Shown here in pieces: positions 8,626-16,600 of a stretch of 64,000 nucleotides of DNA. Both the position numbers and the translations under genes were made by a program. This stretch comes from Chryseobacterium sp. IHB B 17019 (GTDB taxonomy: Bacteria > Bacteroidota > Bacteroidia > Flavobacteriales > Weeksellaceae), in the NCBI RefSeq assembly GCF_001456155.1, contig NZ_CP013293.1, positions 3,472,001 through 3,536,000 on the forward strand. The letters run 5' to 3'. Positions within the stretch are counted from its first letter, which is position 1. Every line of letters starts with the position of its first letter. A model generated the notes under the pieces. The model did not search any database. It was not told the origin of the DNA and saw only the letters and a list, made by a program, of their open reading frames with translations.

Positions 8626-8629
8626 AATA

Positions 8630-8663
8630 CGACAACTTCTGTCGCTTCTCCGGCCTACATTTG
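8630..8663 (+). promoter_or_regulatory. Island promoter B: inverted-repeat operator plus -7 box
   Basis: CGACA-ACTTC-TGTCG (8630-8644), an 11-bp spacer, then TACATTTG (8656-8663). The early transcribed sequence (CTTTACAAGAAACACCAAAA) resembles that after promoter A. It drives the patatin gene through a leader of about 120 nt. Confidence 0.8.
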
Positions 8664-8700
8664 CTTTACAAGAAACACCAAAAAGCAACTCAATAAAAAG

Positions 8701-8742
8701 CTAAAACCAATAGTCATTTTTTCGGAAATCTATTGGTTTTAG
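8701..8742 (+). promoter_or_regulatory. Leader hairpin before the patatin gene
   Basis: A perfect 13-bp stem (8701-8713, CTAAAACCAATAG, with 8730-8742) encloses a 16-nt loop in the untranslated leader, 45 nt before the start codon. There is no T-run after it, so it may control translation or mRNA stability rather than end transcription. Confidence 0.6.
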
Positions 8743-8787
8743 TTGTCTAAAATTGCCAGGCGATTCTTGAAAAATAAAGTAAATCAC

Positions 8788-9825
8788 ATGAAAAAGACAA
8801 CCATTCTTTCTTTGGACGGAGGCGGAATCAGGGGAATTATCACCTGCATTATTCTGCGTTACATAGAAGAGCAGCTGCAGTTTTATGATAACCCAAATGC
8901 AAAATTGGGCGATTATTTCGACTTGGTTGCAGGAAGCAGTACAGGAGGGCTGATTGCGTCTATTATTCTATGTCCCGATGAACACCGGAAGGCAAAATAT
9001 TCTATCCAGAAAGGATTAGAATTGTATGCTGAAAAAGGTGGCGACATATTCCAGGTTTCTTTTTGGGAACGATTGATAAATCCGTTTGGATTGATCAACG
9101 AAAAAATTTCCCAAGACGAGCTTGAAAAAAATTTGAATGACTTTTTTGGAAATTTAGAATTAAAGGAATTGATAAAACCATGTTTGATAACAAGTTATGA
9201 TATCGAAAACAGAAGGGCAAAAATTTTCAATTCATGGAAAGCCAGATTAAGCACCGACAATTTTTATGTAAAGGATGTCTGTAGAGCGACTTCTGCAGCT
9301 CCGACGTATTTTTGTCCGGTTCAGATTAAATCCATGTATGGACAGATTTTTAGTTTGATTGATGGCGGAATGTTTGCCAATAATCCTGCACTTTGTGCTT
9401 ATGCAGAGGCCAGAAAGATTCCTTTTGCGGAAGCTTTGAAAAACCATCAGAAGGCGAATCATCCGACTGTGAACGATTTACTGATCGTTTCCATCGGAAC
9501 AGGAATTGAAGCAAGGCCTTATTCTTTCAGGAAACTGCAGAAAGCTGGAAAAATCGGCTGGGTAAATCCTATTATTGATATTTTAATGTCTGCGAATGCC
9601 GAAACAGTGGATTATCAGCTTTGCCAGATGTTCCAGACTTTAGGGCAAAGAAATCAGAAAAATTATTATCGACTAAATCCTTCGTTGAAGAATGCTTCTC
9701 CCGCGATGGATAATGTAAAGAGGTCAAATATAGAAAATCTGATACAGGCAGGACTGAGTTATATTGATGATAACAGAGAAGTTTTAAATCAAATTGTACA
9801 GAAGCTGATTAAAAACAAAATATAA
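8788..9825 (+). CDS. Patatin-like phospholipase
   Basis: This protein of 345 residues is a serine lipid acyl hydrolase. The oxyanion loop DGGGIRG (residues 10-16), nucleophile elbow GSSTG with Ser51, and dyad Asp in DGGMFANNP (Asp192) are all intact, so it should be active. It lacks a signal peptide, so it would act on the inner membrane from the cytoplasm. The same overall type occurs as the CapV effector of CBASS, but no nucleotide cyclase gene is nearby. I chose the ATG at 8788 over an in-frame TTG at 8743 that abuts the leader hairpin. It has its own promoter B in the same regulon as the endolysin and toxin genes. Confidence 0.9.
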   Translation: MKKTTILSLDGGGIRGIITCIILRYIEEQLQFYDNPNAKLGDYFDLVAGSSTGGLIASIILCPDEHRKAKYSIQKGLELYAEKGGDIFQVSFWERLINPFGLINEKISQDELEKNLNDFFGNLELKELIKPCLITSYDIENRRAKIFNSWKARLSTDNFYVKDVCRATSAAPTYFCPVQIKSMYGQIFSLIDGGMFANNPALCAYAEARKIPFAEALKNHQKANHPTVNDLLIVSIGTGIEARPYSFRKLQKAGKIGWVNPIIDILMSANAETVDYQLCQMFQTLGQRNQKNYYRLNPSLKNASPAMDNVKRSNIENLIQAGLSYIDDNREVLNQIVQKLIKNKI

Positions 9826-10063
9826 GCTTTTGAGATTATAATTAGCTAATATTAGCTTTTTAGATTATATAAAAATAATATTAGCTTTATTACTTATGAA
9901 CACCAGAAATGAGAGCATTATAAAATAATACGACTCTGTTTTCATTTCTGGTATTCATTTAATTGAAGGCATTCATTATACTATTAACTTAGAAATAGTT
10001 ATATTTTATAGCTACTATTTAAATGCAAAAAAGAAAATTATAATTTTTTAAATAATTAAATCA
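9826..10063 (+). other. Gene-free AT-rich stretch after the patatin gene
   Basis: No gene is visible. It contains three close copies of ATTAGCT-type sequence (9841-9890) and an inverted repeat with 11-bp arms (9902-9912 and 9942-9952, ACCAGAAATGA) that may end the patatin transcript, although no long T-run follows. Confidence 0.5.
9902..9952 (+). terminator. Possible patatin transcript terminator or hairpin
   Basis: The 11-bp perfect arms can extend inward through AGAG/CTCT pairing. The poor T-run makes the terminator call weak. Confidence 0.4.
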
Positions 10064-10097
10064 CGTCAAGTTTTGTCGCTTCCCACTTATATCTTTG
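10064..10097 (+). promoter_or_regulatory. Island promoter C: inverted-repeat operator plus -7 box
   Basis: CGTCA-AGTTT-TGTCG (10064-10078), an 11-bp spacer, then TATCTTTG (10090-10097). The left arm differs from the A and B sites by one base, shared with site D. Downstream there is a leader of about 120 nt homologous to the leader after promoter D. Confidence 0.8.
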
Positions 10098-10152
10098 AAG
10101 TATAAAATAAAGCACAAAAACAATCATTAAAAACTTAAAAATAACCTTCGAA

Positions 10153-10175
10153 TTCAACATTGATATAATGCTGAA
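10153..10175 (+). promoter_or_regulatory. Conserved leader hairpin, copy 1
   Basis: TTCAACATT (10153-10161) pairs with AATGCTGAA (10167-10175) around a 5-nt loop, with one internal mismatch at the fifth position. An ATG lies inside the right arm (10168), opening a frame MLNSKNSI that is in phase with the acidic protein. The second copy, 348 bp downstream, keeps the loop length, the mismatch position and the ATG. Confidence 0.6.
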
Positions 10176-10224
10176 CAGCAAGAACTCTATTCTAATTTTA
10201 ACACAAAAAAGACCAAACAAAAAC

Positions 10225-10395
10225 ATGGAAACACCAAATCACAACCAAGATACAATCTTCGATGAAGGACTGTACACCATTGAATGGAGCGACATCGAAA
10301 ACGCAGAGATAGACTATGAAAACTATCTTAATGACATTGAAAATTTCTTTCGGGAAGATTTTGATAATGATATTTTAGAAGAAGCTATTTATTAA
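10225..10395 (+). CDS. Small, very acidic protein (56 aa)
   Basis: The product has 18 Asp or Glu residues against a single Arg, spread over its whole length, with several aromatic residues. Such composition occurs in DNA-mimic, anti-restriction and anti-regulator proteins, but I recognise no family. I chose the ATG at 10225 (METPNHNQ). An in-frame ATG at 10168 would add 19 residues but lies within the leader hairpin, where the equivalent frame before the next operon is only a short upstream reading frame. It is the only gene between promoters C and D, so it is a separately controlled member of the regulon. It might inhibit or protect another island product; that is a guess. Confidence 0.65.
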   Translation: METPNHNQDTIFDEGLYTIEWSDIENAEIDYENYLNDIENFFREDFDNDILEEAIY

Positions 10396-10411
10396 ACTAA
10401 ATTTTTAAACA

Positions 10412-10445
10412 CGTCAAGTTCTGTCGATGTCCGATCTTACCTTTG
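10412..10445 (+). promoter_or_regulatory. Island promoter D: inverted-repeat operator plus -7 box
   Basis: CGTCA-AGTTC-TGTCG (10412-10426), an 11-bp spacer, then TACCTTTG (10438-10445). It drives the long operon starting at 10624 through a leader of about 170 nt. Confidence 0.8.
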
Positions 10446-10500
10446 AGGTATAAATAAAACACAAAAACCAATCAGATAAACATCTCAAAACTCCTTTGAA

Positions 10501-10523
10501 TTCACCATTCACAAAATGTTGGA
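10501..10523 (+). promoter_or_regulatory. Conserved leader hairpin, copy 2
   Basis: TTCACCATT (10501-10509) pairs with AATGTTGGA (10515-10523) around a 5-nt loop. The single mismatch falls at the same stem position as in copy 1, and one T-A pair of copy 1 is a T-G wobble here, so pairing is kept despite base changes. Confidence 0.6.
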
Positions 10524-10542
10524 CAGCCAGAACTGTGTTTAA
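10516..10542 (+). CDS. Possible leader peptide (8 codons)
   Basis: This short frame, MLDSQNCV then stop, starts within the right arm of the leader hairpin, 82 nt before the first operon gene. It matches the MLNSKNSI frame at 10168 in the homologous leader. Its translation could open or close the hairpin. It may be a mere by-product of the duplicated leader. Confidence 0.3.
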   Translation: MLDSQNCV

Positions 10543-10623
10543 AATTAACATCAAAAACCTAATAAAACAATTAATGAAAAGAGGTTTCAACACATTATTA
10601 ATTAACAACAAATTACAAAATTT

Positions 10624-11256
10624 ATGAAAACAAAAGAAGAACTAAAGCTCTATTTTGAAAATGGAGACAAACCGACACAAGAGCAGTTTTGGCAGTGGAT
10701 GGATTCTTACTGGCATAAGGATGAGAAGATTACACAGGATTCAATTGATGCGATTGAGAAAGTATTACCTCTGATTGATAATAATGAATTCAAAGGAGTT
10801 TTCTTATCTGTAACATTTCCTAATTATGTAAAGAAAATTGCAGATCAGGCATATTTCTATAATGGTACTATTAACCAAATTGTAGAATTATTTTTAAATG
10901 AAGGTCTTGAAGAGATTGGAGAATATGCCTTTTTTAACCAAAATATAAAAAAGATCAAAACTCCTTCTACGCTAAAAACCATACATCCATATGCATTTAT
11001 TAATCAAGTAAATACATATAATAGTAATGAATCTTTAGACGCTATTTATTTAAATGAAGGGTTAGTAACTATCGGAGATCGTGCATTTGAGTGTCCTCGA
11101 GCACAAGTCATTAAAGATTTATACATTCCAAGCTCTGTACAAACCGTCGGTCAAAATGCTTTTGCAATCCCTTCGCTTCTAACGGTTTCCGCTCCTACAG
11201 GACTAGATTTAAGTAACGCAGGAATTCCTGCAACAGCCACAATCACATATAGATAA
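10624..11256 (+). CDS. BspA-like leucine-rich protein with shared attachment module, copy 1
   Basis: Residues 1-40 are a module (KEELKLYFENGDKPTQEQF and WMDSYWHKDE) shared with the next two genes and typical of tail-fibre-like proteins in Bacteroidota. The rest is BspA-type leucine-rich repeat (LRR_5): LNEGLEEIGEYAF, STLKTIHPYAF, LNEGLVTIGDRAF, SSVQTVGQNAF. Such repeats form an extended solenoid used for binding. There is no signal peptide. It is the first gene of the operon from promoter D and is followed after 8 bp by a paralogue. A role in target binding on a released particle is inferred from the module. Confidence 0.75.
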   Translation: MKTKEELKLYFENGDKPTQEQFWQWMDSYWHKDEKITQDSIDAIEKVLPLIDNNEFKGVFLSVTFPNYVKKIADQAYFYNGTINQIVELFLNEGLEEIGEYAFFNQNIKKIKTPSTLKTIHPYAFINQVNTYNSNESLDAIYLNEGLVTIGDRAFECPRAQVIKDLYIPSSVQTVGQNAFAIPSLLTVSAPTGLDLSNAGIPATATITYR

Positions 11257-11264
11257 ATATTAAA

Positions 11265-11894
11265 ATGAAAACAAAAGAAGAACTAAAACTCTATTTTGAA
11301 AATGGAGATAAACCAACGCAAGAGCAGTTTTGGCAGTGGATGGATTCTTACTGGCATAAGGATGAGAAGATTACACAGGATTCTACTGAATATTACGAAA
11401 GAGTAATTCCTTTTTTGATAAATGACAATTTACAGGGTTCGGCTATTCAGCTTTTCATTCCTAAAAATACTAAAAAAATTATTAGTGGCGCTTATCTCTA
11501 TTCGGGAATGTCATACCAAATAATAAAGGTAATTTTTAATGAAGGGCTTGAAGAAATAGAAATATCTGCATTTAATAACCAAAATATTAAAAGTATTGTA
11601 ACTCCGTCAACATTAAAAATCATTGGCCAATCAGCATTTGCATATCAAGGAAATGTTATCAATGGCTCAGACTCGCTCGAAGCAATTACTTTGAATGAGG
11701 GATTAGTAAAAATAGAAGACTCTGCTTTTAATTGTCCTAGAAGTACTGTAAAAGACTTATACATTCCTGGCTCGGTACAAATTGTCGGTCAAAATGCTTT
11801 TGCAATCCCTTCCCTTGAAACTGTTTCCGCTCCTACTGGGTTGGATTTAAGTAACGCAGGAATTCCTGCAACAGCCACAATTACATATAGATAA
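11265..11894 (+). CDS. BspA-like leucine-rich protein with shared attachment module, copy 2
   Basis: This 209-residue paralogue follows copy 1 in tandem. The first 40 residues and the last 45 (from about LYIPGSVQIVGQNAFAIPSL to the end) are nearly identical to copy 1, while the centre has diverged, with repeats such as FNEGLEEIEISAF, STLKIIGQSAF and LNEGLVKIEDSAF. That pattern of fixed ends and a variable centre suggests diversification of a binding surface after a recent duplication, perhaps with recombination between the conserved ends. There is no signal peptide. It ends 10 bp before the fibre-like gene. Confidence 0.75.
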   Translation: MKTKEELKLYFENGDKPTQEQFWQWMDSYWHKDEKITQDSTEYYERVIPFLINDNLQGSAIQLFIPKNTKKIISGAYLYSGMSYQIIKVIFNEGLEEIEISAFNNQNIKSIVTPSTLKIIGQSAFAYQGNVINGSDSLEAITLNEGLVKIEDSAFNCPRSTVKDLYIPGSVQIVGQNAFAIPSLETVSAPTGLDLSNAGIPATATITYR

Positions 11895-11904
11895 AAAAGA
11901 AATT

Positions 11905-13608
11905 ATGAAATCAAAACAAGAAATAAAAAAATTCTTCGAAAACGGAGATATTCCCAATCAGGAACAATTTTGGGATTGGCAGGATTCCTATTGGCATAAA
12001 GATGAAAACATTCCATCCAATAAAGTTGATATTGATCTTTCTCAAAAAGCAGATTTAGTTGGCGGAAAAGTTCCTGCGGCACAACTTCCAAGCTATGTAG
12101 ATGATGTAATAGAATTTAATTCGTTTACGGCCTTACCTATACAGGGTGAATCTGGGAAAATTTATGTTAATACCGATACTAATAAAATTTACAGATGGAC
12201 GGGAACAATATACATCGATATTACACAAGGAGATGTAGGAACCTTACAGGCTGTAACGGAAAGAGGAAATGAAACAACAGAAAACGTTAAAATTCAAGGG
12301 ACATACTTTGGAGGATTAGCAAGTGCTGAGAATATCATCATTGGTGATGAGTCTTCTTATGTTAATAATCGAGCAGGTGGTACAATTGCAATCGGAAAAG
12401 GGACAAAGCCGGAAGGAACGGATCATTTAGTAATCGGAAATACTGCATTAGCCAATAATGTTAGTGGCTCAATCGGTAATACTGTTGTCGGACATTTTGC
12501 AATGATGCAGTCTCCAAGCTCAAGTGAAAATGCTGTTTTTGGCTACAATACTTTCAGTAGTTCTACAAATGCATTTGCAAATGCTATATTTGGAACTTAT
12601 GCCGGTCAGTTTTCTGGCGAATCTCTAGTTCAAAATACAATTTTTGGATATAATGCAGGTAATGGGCTAGGCTCTAATTCAGGCAGTAATATCATTATTG
12701 GTGCTCAATCAGCTTTTGGAAATGTAGTTTTAAAGAATAAATTATATATACATACCTCTTCTTCAAGTTATACCAAAACAGTATCAGACGCCCTAATTTC
12801 AGGCGATTTTGTTGACCGATACGTCAACATCAACGGTAAGTTTTCTGTAACTCCAGGCCAAATGCCTTCATCAGACAGCAGCTACACAAAAAATATTGTG
12901 GCAAAACCAGACGGAACTTTCGGATGGGAGAATAAGGTGGAATATATTCCTTTAGAAGGTGCCCCAATGAATAAACCGGTTACAGGAGATATATACGTTA
13001 AAGACAGCTTAAACTATACACGCCTATCCCCAGGATTTATTTATTGCTCAGATTTATCCGATAACGGAACTATTATTTCAACTGCCTCAGTTAAGTTTCT
13101 AGAAGCAAACCAGGGAACAGCAGATTTTACAAAATATGGAATTACTACGCTAGAAGGAGAATTCACTATTGCCTGCTATAAACCCAATGCAAGAGGTCTT
13201 TCCGGACATTTTGATTATACAGAAAATATAGAAGACTTAGATTATGTTCAAAAGAAATATGTAGACAAAAAGCAATCCCATTCAGCCACAGAAGTAAAAA
13301 CAGGAGCAACGTGGATCAATGGCAAACCGATCTACAGAAAAACAGTCGTTTATGACACCATCCCTTCCAACGGTGAAATTGATATTACTGTTGATTTTAA
13401 AGATGTAGAAATGATTGTTTCCAACCAGATGTTTACAGAATGGTATGCAATGGATGTTGCTTTTGCCGGAAATCAGTGGAGAGGACAGGTATTTATCACT
13501 TTACAGCCCAATGTGGCGAAAATTGAAGACATCAAAAACTTAGGTTACAATTATTCATTAATCGATTCATTCACTCTTACCCTGGAATACACAAAAACAA
13601 CAGACTAA
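11905..13608 (+). CDS. Phage tail-fibre-like protein with YadA-head-like repeats
   Basis: The 567-residue product has, in order: the attachment module (residues 1-40, KSKQEIKKFFENGDIPNQEQ); a segment common in Bacteroidota phage fibres (QKADLVGGKVPAAQLPSYVD, about 47-66); a central region of IAIGKG, LVIGNTA, TVVGHFA, AVFGYNT, AIFGTYA, TIFGYNAG and IIIGAQSA repeats (about 155-280) like the head of trimeric adhesins; and a tip with GATWINGKPIYRK (about 466-478) and a final beta strand (LTLEYTK), as in receptor-binding proteins. A trimeric fibre is the best guess. No tail tube, sheath or baseplate genes are near. Confidence 0.75.
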   Translation: MKSKQEIKKFFENGDIPNQEQFWDWQDSYWHKDENIPSNKVDIDLSQKADLVGGKVPAAQLPSYVDDVIEFNSFTALPIQGESGKIYVNTDTNKIYRWTGTIYIDITQGDVGTLQAVTERGNETTENVKIQGTYFGGLASAENIIIGDESSYVNNRAGGTIAIGKGTKPEGTDHLVIGNTALANNVSGSIGNTVVGHFAMMQSPSSSENAVFGYNTFSSSTNAFANAIFGTYAGQFSGESLVQNTIFGYNAGNGLGSNSGSNIIIGAQSAFGNVVLKNKLYIHTSSSSYTKTVSDALISGDFVDRYVNINGKFSVTPGQMPSSDSSYTKNIVAKPDGTFGWENKVEYIPLEGAPMNKPVTGDIYVKDSLNYTRLSPGFIYCSDLSDNGTIISTASVKFLEANQGTADFTKYGITTLEGEFTIACYKPNARGLSGHFDYTENIEDLDYVQKKYVDKKQSHSATEVKTGATWINGKPIYRKTVVYDTIPSNGEIDITVDFKDVEMIVSNQMFTEWYAMDVAFAGNQWRGQVFITLQPNVAKIEDIKNLGYNYSLIDSFTLTLEYTKTTD

Positions 13609-13632
13609 TAACTAAAAATCACAAAATACAAA

Positions 13633-16600
13633 ATGGCAACAGAAAACACACAAAATGCTTCACAAACTCTTTTCAGGTTTGTAAGCTTAAGAAACCCACA
13701 ATTAACAGCAACTAAAAAAGAAAACCTTGGCTTTATTCTAAGACCTTCTACTTTACCCAGTGCTTTTGATGATAAAATAAACCCAAATGATTCTGCATTG
13801 GCAAAATTCCAGGCTTTGGAGCGTCTTGCAAAAGAGTTCAATCCCATTGGTTATGAATCTGAGCTAATTATCGAACAAGGTCCTTTAGCGGAAGCTTTAA
13901 AAATTGGTAGAAAAATCGCTAAAAGAGAAACACTCTCTACATCCGATGAAATAACAGCAAAGAGCCTTTATAACAGCAGTATCATCCAAAGTAAAGTTCC
14001 GGCAGTATGGGATAACTTGATGTATCAAACCGTTACAGAAGAGAATTTCTATGTAAAAGAAGCTTTGGTTCATATTTTAAAAGCTCTTCATTTCGGATAC
14101 GCCGCCGACTTACCTGTAACTGAAGAATTAACAAAAATCAACGGTGCTGATTTAAAAGCTAAGGCTTTGGAGGCAAGAGTTGTATTACCTATGAAATTCT
14201 TCGGAGATGGCTACGAAGGTACAGCACCCACAGATCCTTCAAACCCTAACACCAACAATGCATTTCAGGTAAATGTTTCGCAAATTGGAGAAGGAGTAAT
14301 CAGTGGAACGGATATTCCTGTATCAATCCAACATCAGCTGAAAGCGGAAGGAGACAAAATTTCAGAATTATCAAAACTTAATTTTGAAAAAGAAGGTCTT
14401 ATGAAGTTGAAATCAGAATTGGAAAAAATCCAGGTTGTTTATGTAAAAGCTAAAAACAAAGCTTATGAGACGGCTTATCAAGCTTATCAGGAGCAATATA
14501 AAGAAGAAATTGATGCTTATAATGCGCAGCTAAGACAAATAAAATCTCAAATCACAGAAGGCATGACGCAGGCACAAATTGACGAATTGTATGAAGCACT
14601 TCAGCCATTAAACATTCCGCCTTTTGAATTTGTTTATAAAGATCAGCTTAATTTCGGGGATTTTAAAGCAAAACTTTCATTAGATTCTTTAAAATTATTT
14701 GTCAATATTTTCACCGAATTAGAAAGCGGAGAAATGCCTGTTGATGGTTATGATTTCTCAAATATCACTGCTTTAACTGACAGAAAACTGCAATTAGGAA
14801 CTGCGGTAATTGAAATGATTGATTTCTACGATACTTATGTTGAAGTTTTTGAAAAATTAGATGAAGAATTATCGGCAAACACGCAATTATTATTTCAGAA
14901 ATCACCTCTTCAGGAGCAGAAATATCTTAACCTTGGAAATGTTTTAGTTCCTGTAAGCAATTCAAGAAGTAACCTTTCACAAATTATTTCAAGAACATAT
15001 TATCTAAAAGCTAGTTACGATCCAACTTTTTCAAGAACTCCTGCTTCATTTACGTTCTATTATCAGGCAGAAAGCAATTCTTATGCTTTAGGTTCTGCGA
15101 AAGTAACAGCTATTACAGATTTTGGAACTTTTGACGAAACATATTCTAATATTGAAATTGTAGATAATAAAGTAACCTTCCCTCCTATCTTGGTTGATAA
15201 ATTTGGAAAATTAATCAGATCATTAAAAATTCAGATTTTCTTCAACAATGGGAAACAGGCAACGGTAGAATACACGGATATTATTATTGGTCAGCCTTAT
15301 ACAGGCATTTTATATGCAGAAGAAATCACTGTAGAAGATCCTGAAAATCCAGGAGAAGGCGGCGGAACTCCCCAGCCGGGAACCTTCTTTCCTAAACATT
15401 TCGGGGTAAAAAGATTGGGTATTGCAGATTATTTGAAAGTAGTACAAAGTACTCATGCCTATGTTGCAGGAGAAGTTACTCATATTGAAAACGTAATGGC
15501 TAAAGAGTTTAAACAAAAATCTACAAGAAAACTAAGAAGAAGCGAAATTCAAACCACTACTTCAAAGTCAACTGAAAGAGAAACTTTAAGCGATACAACG
15601 TCAACGACAAGAAATGATATGCAATCTGAAGTTGCCAATATTCTTCAGCAAGATATTAATGCAGAAGCGCATTTTAGATATGGCGGTGGAAAAAAACCAT
15701 TTGAAGTAGGGGGAAGTTTCGCCTCCCATAATTCTAAAGAAACCAGTACAAGACAGGCTATTGCAAAATCTCAGGAAATCACTGAAAAAGCAACAGAAAG
15801 ACTTCTTACTAAAGTTGCTGAAGAAAGAATTGAAAAAATCATTGAAGAATTTGAAGAAAACAACGCTCACGGTTTCGACAACAGAAATGGTGACAAGCAT
15901 GTAATTGGCGTTTACAGATGGGTAGATAAAAAAATGAAGAATCAGATCTACAATTATGGAAAACGCACCATGTTTGAATTCATGATTCCAGAGCCGGCAA
16001 AATTACATCGTTTAGCAACTGCTGCTACTGTAACAGAAACATTAACAGCACCAATTGATCCTAGAATTGCGCCGCAACCATGGACCATGGCAGATCCAAA
16101 ATCGGCAACTGTAGATCAGTTACAGCATTGGGCAAGCTATTATAATGTAAAATTAACTGAGCTTATTGAAGCCACGAAGAAATTCACAACAGGAGTTAAC
16201 TGGATCAAGCTTGACGGGGATAACGGATATAAACATATTGCCATTAATATTCCAGATAATTATCAGGCAAGCCATGTGAAAATGTGGTACGGATTTGAAA
16301 AAGATGTAAAAGGAATTGCAAGATTATTTACAAGTAATTTCGCCGGAGGTTTTAATCAAATTGTTGAAACTTATTCTGATTCTGTTGACCTTATTGCAGA
16401 TTTTGATCCTCAAAACCTAACGGGTTCTTACGACTTTATGTATCAGGGACACAATATCGATTCTGTAAATTTCAATTTTGAAGTTACATGCAAACTTTCC
16501 GATGCTTATATGAACGCCTGGAAACAAGAAAACTTTGATGCTATTATTCAAGCTTATCAAGAAGCATATACAGCTTTTAAGGAAAAACAAAAAGAATTGG

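Noticed and set aside
8630..9825. CBASS anti-phage operon
   Set aside because: A CapV-like patatin and a WYL regulator are present, but no CD-NTase, and the patatin has its own promoter far from the regulator.
10168..10224. N-terminal extension of the acidic protein from the ATG at 10168
   Set aside because: The ATG is inside the leader hairpin and the homologous leader has only an 8-codon frame at that place. The ATG at 10225 begins the acidic composition. The longer form cannot be excluded.
16408..16430. Copy of the AAACCTAACGGGTT repeat inside the 1261-aa gene
   Set aside because: The match is short, lies in frame in a coding region and lacks the second arm, so it is chance similarity.
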